From Rhizobium sp. P38BS-XIX (GTDB lineage: Bacteria; Pseudomonadota; Alphaproteobacteria; Rhizobiales; Rhizobiaceae): DNA of 64,000 nt. The notes under the pieces were generated by a model. The model was given only the letters and a program-made list of their open reading frames with translations. It did no database searches and was not told the DNA's origin. The DNA is taken from the NCBI RefSeq assembly GCF_012641435.1, contig NZ_JABAIJ010000017.1, positions 41,337 through 105,336 of the forward strand, read 5' to 3'. This document shows, one piece after another, positions 34,945-44,652 of the stretch. The first letter of the stretch is position 1. Each line of letters opens with the position of its first letter. A program made the position numbers and the translations under genes.

Positions 34945-35805
34945 ATGCGGTTGCGAACCCGGAGCGCTTATGCGTTCCTTGCACCCTATCTTTTGGTATT
35001 TGCGGCGTTCTGGGTCTGGCCGATCATCGATTCGTTCCTGATCTCGTTCCAGAACACCCGCGTCAATCCCTGGGTTTTCAACCTGTCACTCAATTGGGGG
35101 CGCCTGTTCGGCGACCCGGCCTTCTACAACGCGCTTAAAAACACGCTGATCATCCTGATTGTCCAGGTTCCCGTGATGATCACGCTCGCCACGGTCATGG
35201 CGGTGCTGCTGAATTCACCGCTACTCAGGGCGCGCGGCATTTTCCGCTTCGCTTTCTTCGCGCCCGTCGTCGTTGGCGAAGTGGCCTATGCCGCGGTCTT
35301 CCGCCTGATGTTCAACGTCGATTTCGGCATCATCAACAAGCTGCTCGGCACTATTGGCGTTTCGCCGGTGTCGTGGTTCGCCGAATCGCATGCCGCGATG
35401 GTGCTCATCATCATCGCCGTCACATGGCGCTGGGCAGGCTATAATGCCATCATCATCCTATCCGGACTGCAATCGATCCCTGAGGATGTTTACGAGGCTG
35501 CCACGCTTGATCGCGTCAGCCGCTTCAAGCAGTTCATTCACATCACCCTGCCGCTGTTGAAGCCGATCATTCTGTTCTGCGTCGTCCTGTCCGTCATCGG
35601 CACCATGCAGCTCTTCACCGAACCGTATCTCATCACCAACAAGGGCGGTCCCGGCGGCGGCACGGAGACGCTCGGCCTGCTGCTTTACCGGCAAGCCTTC
35701 CAGTCCACCAACTTCGGCTATGCCTCGGCGATCGCCTACACGATGGCGGCGCTGGCCGTGGTCATCTCTCTTTTCAATCTTTGGGTGGGGCGCGAACCGA
35801 AATGA
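34945..35805 (+). CDS. sugar ABC transporter permease (MalF type)
   Basis: The ATG at 34945 has a strong GGGAGGAGG site and gives 286 residues with six membrane segments. The N-terminal part reads AYAFLAPYLLVFAAFWVWPII, and the EAA loop that contacts the ATPase is SIPEDVYEAATLDRVSRFKQFIHITLPLLKP. It lies 112 bp after the binding protein and overlaps the next permease gene by four bases (ATGA), so the two are translationally coupled. It pairs with the following gene to form the membrane channel. Confidence 0.94.
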   Translation: MRLRTRSAYAFLAPYLLVFAAFWVWPIIDSFLISFQNTRVNPWVFNLSLNWGRLFGDPAFYNALKNTLIILIVQVPVMITLATVMAVLLNSPLLRARGIFRFAFFAPVVVGEVAYAAVFRLMFNVDFGIINKLLGTIGVSPVSWFAESHAAMVLIIIAVTWRWAGYNAIIILSGLQSIPEDVYEAATLDRVSRFKQFIHITLPLLKPIILFCVVLSVIGTMQLFTEPYLITNKGGPGGGTETLGLLLYRQAFQSTNFGYASAIAYTMAALAVVISLFNLWVGREPK

Positions 35806-36638
35806 AATCGAAGTCCAAATCCACGCTCATCCGCTCGATCGCCCTGCATGGCCTGCTGGCACCGCTCGCCATCATCTGGCTGTTTCCGCTCTGGATGATG
35901 TTCGTCTTCTCGACCATGCCCGATTACGGCATTTTCAGCCCGGGCATCATCCTGACGCCGTCGACAGCTTTCATGGACAACGTCCGCAACCTGCAGGCAG
36001 ACACCAACTTCATCGGCGCCATGACGATCTCCATCGTCGTTGCCATTGTCTACACCTTCCTGTCGGTACTGCTGACCTCGATGGCCGGATGGGCGCTGGC
36101 GCGCTACCAGTTCACTGGCCGTTCGGGCGTCATCGGAATCATCCTCGGCACCATAACGCTGCCCTACTCGGTGGTGATCATCCCGCAATTCATCATGGTG
36201 GCGCGCGATTTCGGCCTCGCAAACACATGGGTCGCGCTGATCGTGCCGCCGCTCTTCAACTCGCTCGGTGTGCTGTTCATGCGGCAGGCCTTCTCGATGA
36301 TGCCGGGCGAGCTGTTCGACGCCGCCCGCGTCGAGGGCGTCAAGGAATGGCAGATCTTCCTGCGCATCGCCCTGCCGCTCGCACGGCCGACAATGGCGGC
36401 GCTGGCCATCATCCTGTTCCTCGCCTCCTGGAACAACTACCTCTGGCCGCTGCTCATCAATTCCCGGCCGGGGATGATGACCGCGCCGGTGGCGCTCGGA
36501 ACGCTGATCGGTCTCACCAGGGTCTCCTGGGGCGGCATCATGGCTGGCGCCGTGATGCTGACGGCGCCGATCCTCATCATCTTCGTTCTCCTGCAACGCC
36601 ACTTCATCGCCGGCATCGCGGCCGGCGCAATCAAATAA
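35802..36638 (+). CDS. sugar ABC transporter permease (MalG type)
   Basis: The ATG at 35802 overlaps the preceding stop. The 278-residue protein has six membrane segments and the MalG-type EAA motif MMPGELFDAARVEGVKEWQIFLRIALPL. The N-terminal ALHGLLAPLAIIWLFPLWMM and the C-terminal LQRHFIAGIAAGAIK are typical of the group; the final AGAIK tail recurs in MalG-like permeases. It is the second channel subunit of the first ABC system and lies 15 bp before the ATPase gene. Confidence 0.94.
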   Translation: MKSKSKSTLIRSIALHGLLAPLAIIWLFPLWMMFVFSTMPDYGIFSPGIILTPSTAFMDNVRNLQADTNFIGAMTISIVVAIVYTFLSVLLTSMAGWALARYQFTGRSGVIGIILGTITLPYSVVIIPQFIMVARDFGLANTWVALIVPPLFNSLGVLFMRQAFSMMPGELFDAARVEGVKEWQIFLRIALPLARPTMAALAIILFLASWNNYLWPLLINSRPGMMTAPVALGTLIGLTRVSWGGIMAGAVMLTAPILIIFVLLQRHFIAGIAAGAIK

Positions 36639-36653
36639 TTCCGGGGACCTCGT

Positions 36654-37742
<1,089 letters not shown>

Positions 37743-37796
37743 GCGCTGCCCTTATCCCTCCCAAGACAGCATGCAGATTTAGGAAAGGACCATTTC

Positions 37797-39800
37797 ATGA
37801 CGACTGAGACCTCAATCCGCTGGGGCATTATCGGCCCCGGCAGGATCGCGCAGACTTTTGCCGATGGTGTCGCCCATTCCCGCACCGGCAAGCTGGTGGC
37901 GATCGCCAGCCGAAACCCGGACAAGCCGGGTCTCGGTGATGGCTTCCCCGGCGCACGCATCGTCAACGGTTATGACGCCCTGCTCGCCGACAAGGAGATT
38001 GACGCCGTCTATATCGCCACGCCGCACACCGGCCATGCCGAATGGGCAATCAAGGCGATCCGTGCCGGCAAGCACGTCCTTGTCGAAAAGCCGATCGCAC
38101 TTTCGGCTTTCGATGCCGAGGCTATCTATTACGAAGCCAAGAAGGCGGGGGTCTTCGCCGGCGAAGCCTTCATGTATCGCGTCCATCCGCAGACGGCGAA
38201 GCTGATCGAGCTGGTGAAAAGCTGCATCGTGGGCGATCTGCGCATCATTCGCTCCTCCTTCGGCTTCAACATGGGCAAGGTCAATCCGGAGCACCGGCTG
38301 TTTGCCAATGAGACCGCCGGTGGCGGCATTCTCGATGTCGGCGGCTATCCGGTGTCGATGGCGCGCCTGATTGCCGGTGCGGCCGACGGCAAGCCGTTCC
38401 TCGATCCCGACAAGGTTTCCGGCGTCGGCCATCTCGGCCAGACGGGCGTGGACGAATGGGCGTCCGCCGTCCTGAAGTTCCCGAACAACGTCATCGCCGA
38501 AGTGTCCTGCTCGATCATGGCAAATCAGGACAACACGTTGCGCATCATCGGCTCCGAAGGCCGTATCGAAGTGGCCGATTTCTGGTTCGCCTCCGGCCAC
38601 AAGGGCGGCGTCGGCAAGATCGACGTCATCAAGGGCGGCGAGACGCAGACGATCGAAGTCAAGGAAGATCGCTGGCTCTATTCCTTCGAAGTCGATGCGG
38701 CTGGCGATGCCATCCGCGCCGGACACAAGGAATTCGCCTATCCCGGCATCGGCTGGGCGGATTCGATCGGCAATCTCCGGGTTCTCGACCAGTGGCGCGC
38801 TTCAATCGGCCTCGAATATGGCGTCGAGAAAGCAGCAAAGCGGACGAAGAACATCGCCGGTGCGACCGTCACCAAGGGCAACAGCATTCCGAAGCGCAGC
38901 ATTCCCGGCATCTCCAAGCCGGCATCGCTCGTTACGCTCGGCTTCGAATTCTTCCCGAATTTCGCCGCAGCATCGCTGACGCTCGACGCCTTCTATGAAG
39001 CAGGCGGCAATGCCTTCGACACGGCCTATGTCTATGGCGGCGGCAAGACGGAAAGCATTTTTGGCGACTGGCACACCAGCCGGAGCGTGCCGCGCGAAGA
39101 GATCGTGCTGATCGGCAAGGGCGCCCATTCGCCGCTTTGCTACCCCGACATGATCGCCAAGCAACTCGACCAGTCCCTCAACCGCCTGAAGACCGACTAT
39201 GTCGACATCTACTTCATGCACCGCGACAACACCGACGTTCCGGTCGGCGAGTTCGTCGATGCGATGGATGCCGAGGTGAAGGCCGGCCGCATTCGCGGCA
39301 TCTTCGGCGGCTCGAACTGGACGCGCGCCCGCTTCGATGAGGCAATCGCCTATGCCGAGAAGAACGGCAAGACGGCACCGGCTGCTCTTTCCAACAACTT
39401 CTCGCTGGCGGAAATGCTCGACCCGATCTGGGCCGGCTGCATCGCCGCCTCGGACGACGAATGGAAGGCCTGGCTGAATGCGAAGCAGATCCCGAACTTC
39501 GCATGGTCGAGCCAGGGTCGCGGCTTCTTTACCGACCGCGCCGGCCGCGACAAGCGCGACGACGAGGAAGTGGTGCGCGTCTGGTATTCCGAGCGCAATT
39601 TCGGCCGGCGCGACAGGGCGATCGAACTGGCGCAGAAGCTTGGCCGCAACCCGATCCACATCGCGCTTGCCTATGTCGTCGCCCAGCCCTTCCCTGTGAT
39701 ACCGCTGATCGGCCCGCGCACGATCGCAGAGCTGGAGGACAGCCTTTCGGCGCTCGACATCAAGCTGACGCCAGAACAGGTGAAATGGCTCGAAGGCTAG
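37797..39800 (+). CDS. Gfo/Idh/MocA oxidoreductase fused to an aldo/keto reductase
   Basis: One continuous 667-codon frame encodes two NAD(P)-dependent enzymes. Residues about 1-345 are a Gfo/Idh/MocA oxidoreductase: Rossmann GIIGPGRIAQTF, EKP motif in HVLVEKPIALS, and the C-terminal domain with FMYRVHPQTAKLIELV and GGGILDVGGYPVSMARL. A linker rich in Lys, Ser and Pro (about 345-365) leads to an aldo/keto reductase domain. Its catalytic tetrad reads Asp408 and Tyr413 in FDTAYVYGGG, Lys441 in IGKGAH, and His475 in YFMHRDN. A pair of coupled sugar redox steps is plausible. Both active sites look intact. Confidence 0.9.
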   Translation: MTTETSIRWGIIGPGRIAQTFADGVAHSRTGKLVAIASRNPDKPGLGDGFPGARIVNGYDALLADKEIDAVYIATPHTGHAEWAIKAIRAGKHVLVEKPIALSAFDAEAIYYEAKKAGVFAGEAFMYRVHPQTAKLIELVKSCIVGDLRIIRSSFGFNMGKVNPEHRLFANETAGGGILDVGGYPVSMARLIAGAADGKPFLDPDKVSGVGHLGQTGVDEWASAVLKFPNNVIAEVSCSIMANQDNTLRIIGSEGRIEVADFWFASGHKGGVGKIDVIKGGETQTIEVKEDRWLYSFEVDAAGDAIRAGHKEFAYPGIGWADSIGNLRVLDQWRASIGLEYGVEKAAKRTKNIAGATVTKGNSIPKRSIPGISKPASLVTLGFEFFPNFAAASLTLDAFYEAGGNAFDTAYVYGGGKTESIFGDWHTSRSVPREEIVLIGKGAHSPLCYPDMIAKQLDQSLNRLKTDYVDIYFMHRDNTDVPVGEFVDAMDAEVKAGRIRGIFGGSNWTRARFDEAIAYAEKNGKTAPAALSNNFSLAEMLDPIWAGCIAASDDEWKAWLNAKQIPNFAWSSQGRGFFTDRAGRDKRDDEEVVRVWYSERNFGRRDRAIELAQKLGRNPIHIALAYVVAQPFPVIPLIGPRTIAELEDSLSALDIKLTPEQVKWLEG

Positions 39801-39830
39801 GATAGGCGCTTACCCCGACAGGTGGCACCG

Positions 39831-39865
39831 AAAAAAAGCCCATCCGGGAAACCGGATGGGCTTTT
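39831..39865. terminator. bidirectional terminator between the oxidoreductase fusion and ogt genes
   Basis: GCCCATCCGG (39838-39847), GAAA tetraloop, and CCGGATGGGC (39852-39861) form a perfect 10-bp stem. Seven A residues precede it and TTTT follows, so it can end transcription from both convergent genes. Confidence 0.9.
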
Positions 39866-39891
39866 CATATGCCTGAATGAACGCCGAGACG

Positions 39892-40425
39892 TCAGGCGGC
39901 GAAATCGAACGTCTTGGTATCCGCTCCTTCGAGCCGCAGGAGATAGGCCTTGCGCTCGAGACCACCGGCAAATCCCCGAAGATCGCCGGCCGATCCCACG
40001 ACTCGATGGCAGGGCGCGATGATCGAGATCGGGTTGCGGCCATTGGCGGCGCCGACGGCGCGGATCGCCTTGGCCGAGCCGATCTCGCTTGCGATCTGGC
40101 GATAGCTGCGCGTCTCTCCGAAGGGAATGGCGAGCAGCGCCTGCCATACCTTCTGCTGGAACTCCGTTCCGGCAAAATCGAGCGGCAGATCGAAAGCCTG
40201 TCGTTCGCCGGCGAAATATTCGCGGAGCTGCCGCTCGGTTTCCACCAGCACGGGATGGCTGTCGTCTTCCGCCACGATCAGCAACGGCACACGGCCCGGG
40301 CGATCATTGTCCCAGAGGATCGCGGCAAGCCCATCATCGCTGCCGACGAGCTTCAAGGCCCCAACAGGCGAGTTCACAATCCGATAGACATATTGCTTCT
40401 CTGCATTTTTCGGAGTTTTGGTCAT
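39892..40425 (-). CDS. ogt: methylated-DNA--protein-cysteine methyltransferase
   Basis: This suicide repair protein moves the methyl group from O6-methylguanine to its own cysteine. The ATG at 40425 follows AGAAAGGAAATCGGC and gives 177 residues. The helix-turn-helix GTEFQQKVWQALLAIPFGET RSYRQIAS segment and the active-site ISIIAPCHRVVG are both present, along with DLRGFAGGLERKAYLLRLE. It has no AraC-type Ada domain, so it is of Ogt rather than Ada type. It is a single gene, convergent with the ABC operon. Confidence 0.94.
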   Translation of the reverse strand: MTKTPKNAEKQYVYRIVNSPVGALKLVGSDDGLAAILWDNDRPGRVPLLIVAEDDSHPVLVETERQLREYFAGERQAFDLPLDFAGTEFQQKVWQALLAIPFGETRSYRQIASEIGSAKAIRAVGAANGRNPISIIAPCHRVVGSAGDLRGFAGGLERKAYLLRLEGADTKTFDFAA

Positions 40426-40680
40426 GCCGATTTCCTTTCTTTGAATTGCGCTCGTGGCATCGGGCGAGATTACCTTTGATGCAGCGCTTATGTCCGCATT
40501 GGACCTTAAATGAGCGCTCGCAACCACCCGAAAAGAGATTGGCGGCACGAAAATCCCGACGTTTTCCGATTTGCGCAGTCAGGCTCAAGATGACGCAGGC
40601 GGCATGCTCATGCTTGGGAAATCGGCTGCAATTGTGTAAAACGAGAAAGAGCCAATTCATCAGAGCATGCGGAGCCCGAT

Positions 40681-41016
40681 ATGACAGTTCGCCCGCCGCG
40701 CAACTTCAACCCATCGCAGACCAGGGAAACCGGCCTCGGCATTCTCGAATATGAGGTCATGTCGGAACGTGCCAGCACGCTCGGCCATCATGGCATGAAG
40801 GTCGAGGTGGCGCTTGCCGCCTTGCAGGAGGGTGAGGCGCAGGGCAAGGAAGGTGTCGAACACGAGCGGCTGGTCGATACCGCCGCCGAAGCCGTCTGGG
40901 GAATGTTCATTCACCGCGAGATCTGCGGCCTGCGCAACGGCCGCGACGTCATCCAGCGCTACGGCATTCCCAACAAGGTGCTTGCGCGCCTCGGGGCCAG
41001 CCCACGGCACCCGTGA
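40681..41016 (+). CDS. small conserved hypothetical protein (111 aa)
   Basis: The ATG at 40681 follows CATGCGGAGCCCGAT. The protein begins MTVRPPRNFNPSQTRE and has a helical centre (GILEYEVMSERASTLGHHGMK, VEVALAALQEG). Its C-terminal part EAVWGMFIHREICGLRNGRD is followed by VIQRYGIPNKVLARLG. The organisation resembles a short conserved alphaproteobacterial family (possibly DUF6665) without known function. There is no signal peptide or membrane segment. The gene ends 9 bp before the convergent ROK gene. Confidence 0.75.
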   Translation: MTVRPPRNFNPSQTRETGLGILEYEVMSERASTLGHHGMKVEVALAALQEGEAQGKEGVEHERLVDTAAEAVWGMFIHREICGLRNGRDVIQRYGIPNKVLARLGASPRHP

Positions 41017-41025
41017 TTGTCAATC

Positions 41026-42228
41026 TTACGATTTGAGGATTGCCTGGAAGCGCGGATCGAAGGCGTGGCCGATCGGTTCGGCCGCCGCGCCGCGCGCCAC
41101 CGCCCAAGGGTCGGTCATGCCAAGCTGCAGCCGCGGCAGCAGCCGGTCCGGACGATCGGCATTGGATGGCAAGAGCGGTTGCATGGCGGCGATCAGCCGT
41201 GTCGCCAGCTCTGCCGGCGCACCGCCGCATAGAATCACTGTCTGCGGATCGAATACGGTTTCGATGAGATTGACGCTCCAGCGCAGATCGATGGCCGCCC
41301 GCTCGATCCAGGCGAGGATGTCGGGATCTTCGGCAGCGGCGCGGTCGTTTATGAGGGAGTACAGGTCCGGCGCCATGGGATCGACGCCGAGATGCTCATA
41401 GAGCGAGGCAAGCGAGGCGCGATGCTCGAGCTGTGTCAGGCGACCGCCGGCCGTCAGCAGCGCCATACCGATTTCGCCGGCATTGCCATAGGCGCCGCTA
41501 TAAAGTTCACCGCCGAGGATGAGGCCGGCGCCGATACCGTAGCCGACATAAAGGCAGACGGCGTGATCGAGCCCGTGCGCAGCCCCGACCATGCGTTCGG
41601 CGGTGGCGCAGGCGGCGGCGTCGTTTTGCAGGGTGACGTTGAGGCCGGTGCCGGCAGACAGGGTTTCGAGCAGGGGAAAGCGCTGCCAGGCGCCCATCAT
41701 CCAGGGATTGTCGGCATCATCCTGATCGATGCCGAACGGCCCCGGCATTGCCGCACCGAGGCCGACGAGGCGCTTTTCCGCCTGCGCCACCCGTTGTTTC
41801 AGTTCGTTGCGCACATCTTCCACCAGCTGCAGGACGACGGGGGTACCCGTTGCCGGTCCGCCGGCCGGCAGGTTCGCTTCCTTGCGGATGAGGACATTGC
41901 CGATGAGATCGACGGCGATGGCGCGAGTGATATGACGATCGATCTGCAGGCCGATGGCGAAGGCCCCTTCGGGCACGAGACCATAGGGCGTTGATGGCTG
42001 GCCGCGGCCTCGCCGCACCGTTTCCCTCGATATCACCAGCCCGTCATTTTCGAGCTCCTCCATGATGTTGGAGACCGTCTGCTTCGTCAGGCGGGTGGCG
42101 CGCGCAAGGTCGGCGCGGGAGAGCGCACCGTTCAACCTGAGGGCATCGATGATCACCCGCCGGTTATGGGCGCTGGTGCCTTCGTGGTTCGTTCCGCTCG
42201 TAGCCCTGATCGGGCGAATATCGTTCAT
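41026..42228 (-). CDS. ROK family transcriptional regulator
   Basis: The 400-residue protein has an N-terminal winged helix (NRRVIIDALRLNGALSRADLA, TRLTKQTVSNIMEELENDGLV) and a C-terminal ROK sugar kinase-like fold (ATP-type DRHITRAIAVDLIGN, GLGAAMPGPFG, NDAAACATAERMVG, GYGIGAGLILGGELYSGAYGNAGEIG). Members are usually repressors released by a sugar. The zinc-binding CxCGxxGC segment expected after GEIG is not present; it is replaced by LTAGGRLTQLEHRAS. It is divergent from the second ABC operon across 229 bp and likely controls it. Confidence 0.9.
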   Translation of the reverse strand: MNDIRPIRATSGTNHEGTSAHNRRVIIDALRLNGALSRADLARATRLTKQTVSNIMEELENDGLVISRETVRRGRGQPSTPYGLVPEGAFAIGLQIDRHITRAIAVDLIGNVLIRKEANLPAGGPATGTPVVLQLVEDVRNELKQRVAQAEKRLVGLGAAMPGPFGIDQDDADNPWMMGAWQRFPLLETLSAGTGLNVTLQNDAAACATAERMVGAAHGLDHAVCLYVGYGIGAGLILGGELYSGAYGNAGEIGMALLTAGGRLTQLEHRASLASLYEHLGVDPMAPDLYSLINDRAAAEDPDILAWIERAAIDLRWSVNLIETVFDPQTVILCGGAPAELATRLIAAMQPLLPSNADRPDRLLPRLQLGMTDPWAVARGAAAEPIGHAFDPRFQAILKS

Positions 42229-42248
42229 CTGTTTTTGCCTCTTGACAC

Positions 42249-42289
42249 CAATAGAATATTGAAGAACAAATTAGTCAAGACAATTGACT
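42249..42289. promoter_or_regulatory. paired palindromes in the ROK/ABC intergenic region
   Basis: Two inverted repeats sit between the divergent genes: CAATA-GAA-TATTG (42249-42261) and AGTCAA-GACAA-TTGACT (42273-42289). The right arm TTGACT could serve as a -35 box for the ABC operon, with a poor -10-like TTTCAT 17 bp later. Repressor binding here would block transcription. Confidence 0.45.
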
Positions 42290-42457
42290 TAAAAGAAACC
42301 ACAGAGTTTCATCAGGGAACTTGAGCGAGCCCCAGGGCTCCAGAGACGCGCCGATCGACGTTCGGCAGCCGGCCCGGCCAATTGCCTGCTCGACACCCGA
42401 TGGCGACGTCAGCCGCCATTGGAAAAATCGCGTGACTGTCAAAAACTGGAGGATGGA

Positions 42458-43696
42458 ATGTTGAAATCATTGAACAAGACATTGCTCGGCGCAGCGCTGA
42501 TCGGCGCATCCTTCGCCTCGCATGCCTTTGCCGAAACCACGATCAACGCCCTTTTCATGGCGCAGGCCGCCTATAGCGAAGCCGATGTACGCGCCATGAC
42601 GGATGCCTTCTCCAAGGCGAATCCGGATATCAAGGTCAATCTCGAATTCGTGCCTTATGAAGGCCTGCACGACAAGACCGTGCTGGCTCAAGGGTCCGGC
42701 GGCGGCTACGACGTCGTGCTCTTCGACGTGATCTGGCCTGCCGAATACGCGACCAACAAGGTTCTGGTCGACGTTTCCTCGCGCATCTCCGACGATACGA
42801 AGAAGAACGTCCTGCCGGGCGCCTGGACGACGGTCCAGTATGACGGCAAATACTATGGCATGCCCTGGATCCTCGATACCAAGTACCTATTCTACAACAA
42901 GGAAATCCTGGAAAAGGCAGGCATCAAGACGCCGCCGAAGACCTGGGACGAACTGAACGAACAGGCCAAGACAATCAAGGACAAGGGCCTGCTGGCAACG
43001 CCGATCGCCTGGAGCTGGTCGCAAGCAGAAGCCGCAATCTGCGACTACACCACGCTCGTCAGCGCCTATAAGGGCGACTTCCTGAAGGACGGCAAGCCGG
43101 ACTTCCAGAACGGCGGCGGCCTCGATGCCCTGAAGTACATGGTCAACAGCTACAAGTCCGGCCTTACCAATCCGAACTCCAAGGAATTCCTCGAAGAGGA
43201 TGTCCGCAAGGTGTTCGAAAACGGCGATGCCGCCTTCGCGCTGAACTGGACCTACATGTACAACATGGCCAACGACCCGAAGGACAGCAAGGTTGCCGGC
43301 AAGGTCGGCGTCGTGCCGGCTCCTGGCGTTGCTGGAAAGAGCGAAGCCTCGGCTGTCAACGGTTCGATGGGTCTCGGCATCACCACGGCCAGCAAGCATC
43401 CGGACGAAGCCTGGAAGTACATCACGTTCATGACCTCGCAGGCGACGCAGAACCAATATGCCAAGCTCAGCCTGCCGATCTGGGCATCGTCCTATAGCGA
43501 TCCGGCCGTGACCAAGGGCCAGGAAGAACTGATCGCGGCCGCAAAGGTCGGCCTCGCCGCCATGTATCCGCGTCCAAACACGCCTAAGTATCAGGAACTT
43601 TCTACGGCACTTCAGCAGGCGATCCAGGAATCGCTGCTTGGCCAGTCTTCTCCAGAAGACGCGCTGAAGTCTGCTGCCGATAACAGCGGTCTCTGA
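42458..43696 (+). CDS. carbohydrate ABC transporter substrate-binding protein (second system)
   Basis: The ATG at 42458 follows CTGGAGGATGGA and gives 412 residues; an upstream in-frame TTG at 42419 is not needed. The signal peptide ends at SHAFA before ETTINALFM. The mature protein is a family 1 solute-binding protein with SEADVRAMTDAFSKANPDIKV, YGMPWILDTKYLFYNKEIL and GSMGLGITTASKHPDEAWKY. It is more like trehalose/maltose or amino-sugar binders than the first system's protein. It leads the second operon. Confidence 0.94.
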   Translation: MLKSLNKTLLGAALIGASFASHAFAETTINALFMAQAAYSEADVRAMTDAFSKANPDIKVNLEFVPYEGLHDKTVLAQGSGGGYDVVLFDVIWPAEYATNKVLVDVSSRISDDTKKNVLPGAWTTVQYDGKYYGMPWILDTKYLFYNKEILEKAGIKTPPKTWDELNEQAKTIKDKGLLATPIAWSWSQAEAAICDYTTLVSAYKGDFLKDGKPDFQNGGGLDALKYMVNSYKSGLTNPNSKEFLEEDVRKVFENGDAAFALNWTYMYNMANDPKDSKVAGKVGVVPAPGVAGKSEASAVNGSMGLGITTASKHPDEAWKYITFMTSQATQNQYAKLSLPIWASSYSDPAVTKGQEELIAAAKVGLAAMYPRPNTPKYQELSTALQQAIQESLLGQSSPEDALKSAADNSGL

Positions 43697-43767
43697 TAGT
43701 CTTACCGGGCGGCGCATTGCGTCGCCCGCCTCTCATCCTCCATGAAGAATGAAAGAAGGGGCCCGTC

Positions 43768-44652
43768 ATGTCCGGCACCTCTATGACAACTCGCGCCTGG
43801 CTTTTGATGCTGCCGCTGCTCGTGGTGATGATCGCAGTCATCGGCTGGCCTCTCGTCGACACGATCGGCCTTTCTTTCACAGACGCAAAGCTTGTGGGAA
43901 CCGGCGGCAATTTCGTCGGCATCGACAACTACGCGAAGATGCTGGCGAACTCCAATTTCCAGCGCACCCTGATCACCACCGCCTGGTTCGCGATCATCTC
44001 CGTTGCCGCTGAAATGGTGCTTGGCGTGCTGGCCGCGCTGTTGCTCAACCAGAATTTCAAGGGTCGCGGCGTGCTGCGCGCACTGATGATCCTGCCCTGG
44101 GCGCTGCCGACCGTCGTCAACGCGACGCTCTGGCGTCTGATCTACAATCCCGAATATGGCGCGCTCAATGCCGCCCTCACCCAGCTCGGCCTGCTCGACG
44201 CCTACCGCTCCTGGCTGGGCGAACCCGGCACGGCGCTGACAGCACTCATCGTTGCAGACTGCTGGAAGAATTTCCCGCTGGTCGCACTGATCGCGCTCGC
44301 TGCCCTGCAGGCCGTGCCGCGCGACATCACGGCGGCCTCGCTGGTCGATGGCGCCGGACCCCTCAAACGCTTCCGCTTCGTCATCATGCCCTATCTTGTT
44401 GGACCGCTGATGGTGGCTTTGGTGCTACGCACCATCGAGGCCTTCAAGGTCTTCGACATCATCTGGGTGATGACGCGCGGCGGCCCGGCAAACAGCACGC
44501 GCACGCTGTCGATCCTCGTCTATCAGGAAGCATTCTCCTTCCAGCGAGCGGGGTCCGGCGCGTCGCTCGCCCTGATCGTGACGCTGCTGGTTACGGTGCT
44601 TGCCGCCGCCTATGCCGCCCTTGTCCGCAAAACCGCAGGGAGTGCCACCTGA
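43768..44652 (+). CDS. sugar ABC transporter permease (second system, MalF type)
   Basis: The 294-residue permease has six membrane segments. The first helix starts AWLLMLPLLVVMIAVIGWPLV, and the EAA loop is AVPRDITAASLVDGAGPLKRFRFVIMPYL. FDIIWVMTRGGPANSTRTLSILVYQEAF is the typical sixth-loop pattern of MalF-type sugar permeases. It shares one base with the next permease gene (TGATG), showing tight translational coupling. It lies 71 bp after the binding protein. Confidence 0.93.
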   Translation: MSGTSMTTRAWLLMLPLLVVMIAVIGWPLVDTIGLSFTDAKLVGTGGNFVGIDNYAKMLANSNFQRTLITTAWFAIISVAAEMVLGVLAALLLNQNFKGRGVLRALMILPWALPTVVNATLWRLIYNPEYGALNAALTQLGLLDAYRSWLGEPGTALTALIVADCWKNFPLVALIALAALQAVPRDITAASLVDGAGPLKRFRFVIMPYLVGPLMVALVLRTIEAFKVFDIIWVMTRGGPANSTRTLSILVYQEAFSFQRAGSGASLALIVTLLVTVLAAAYAALVRKTAGSAT

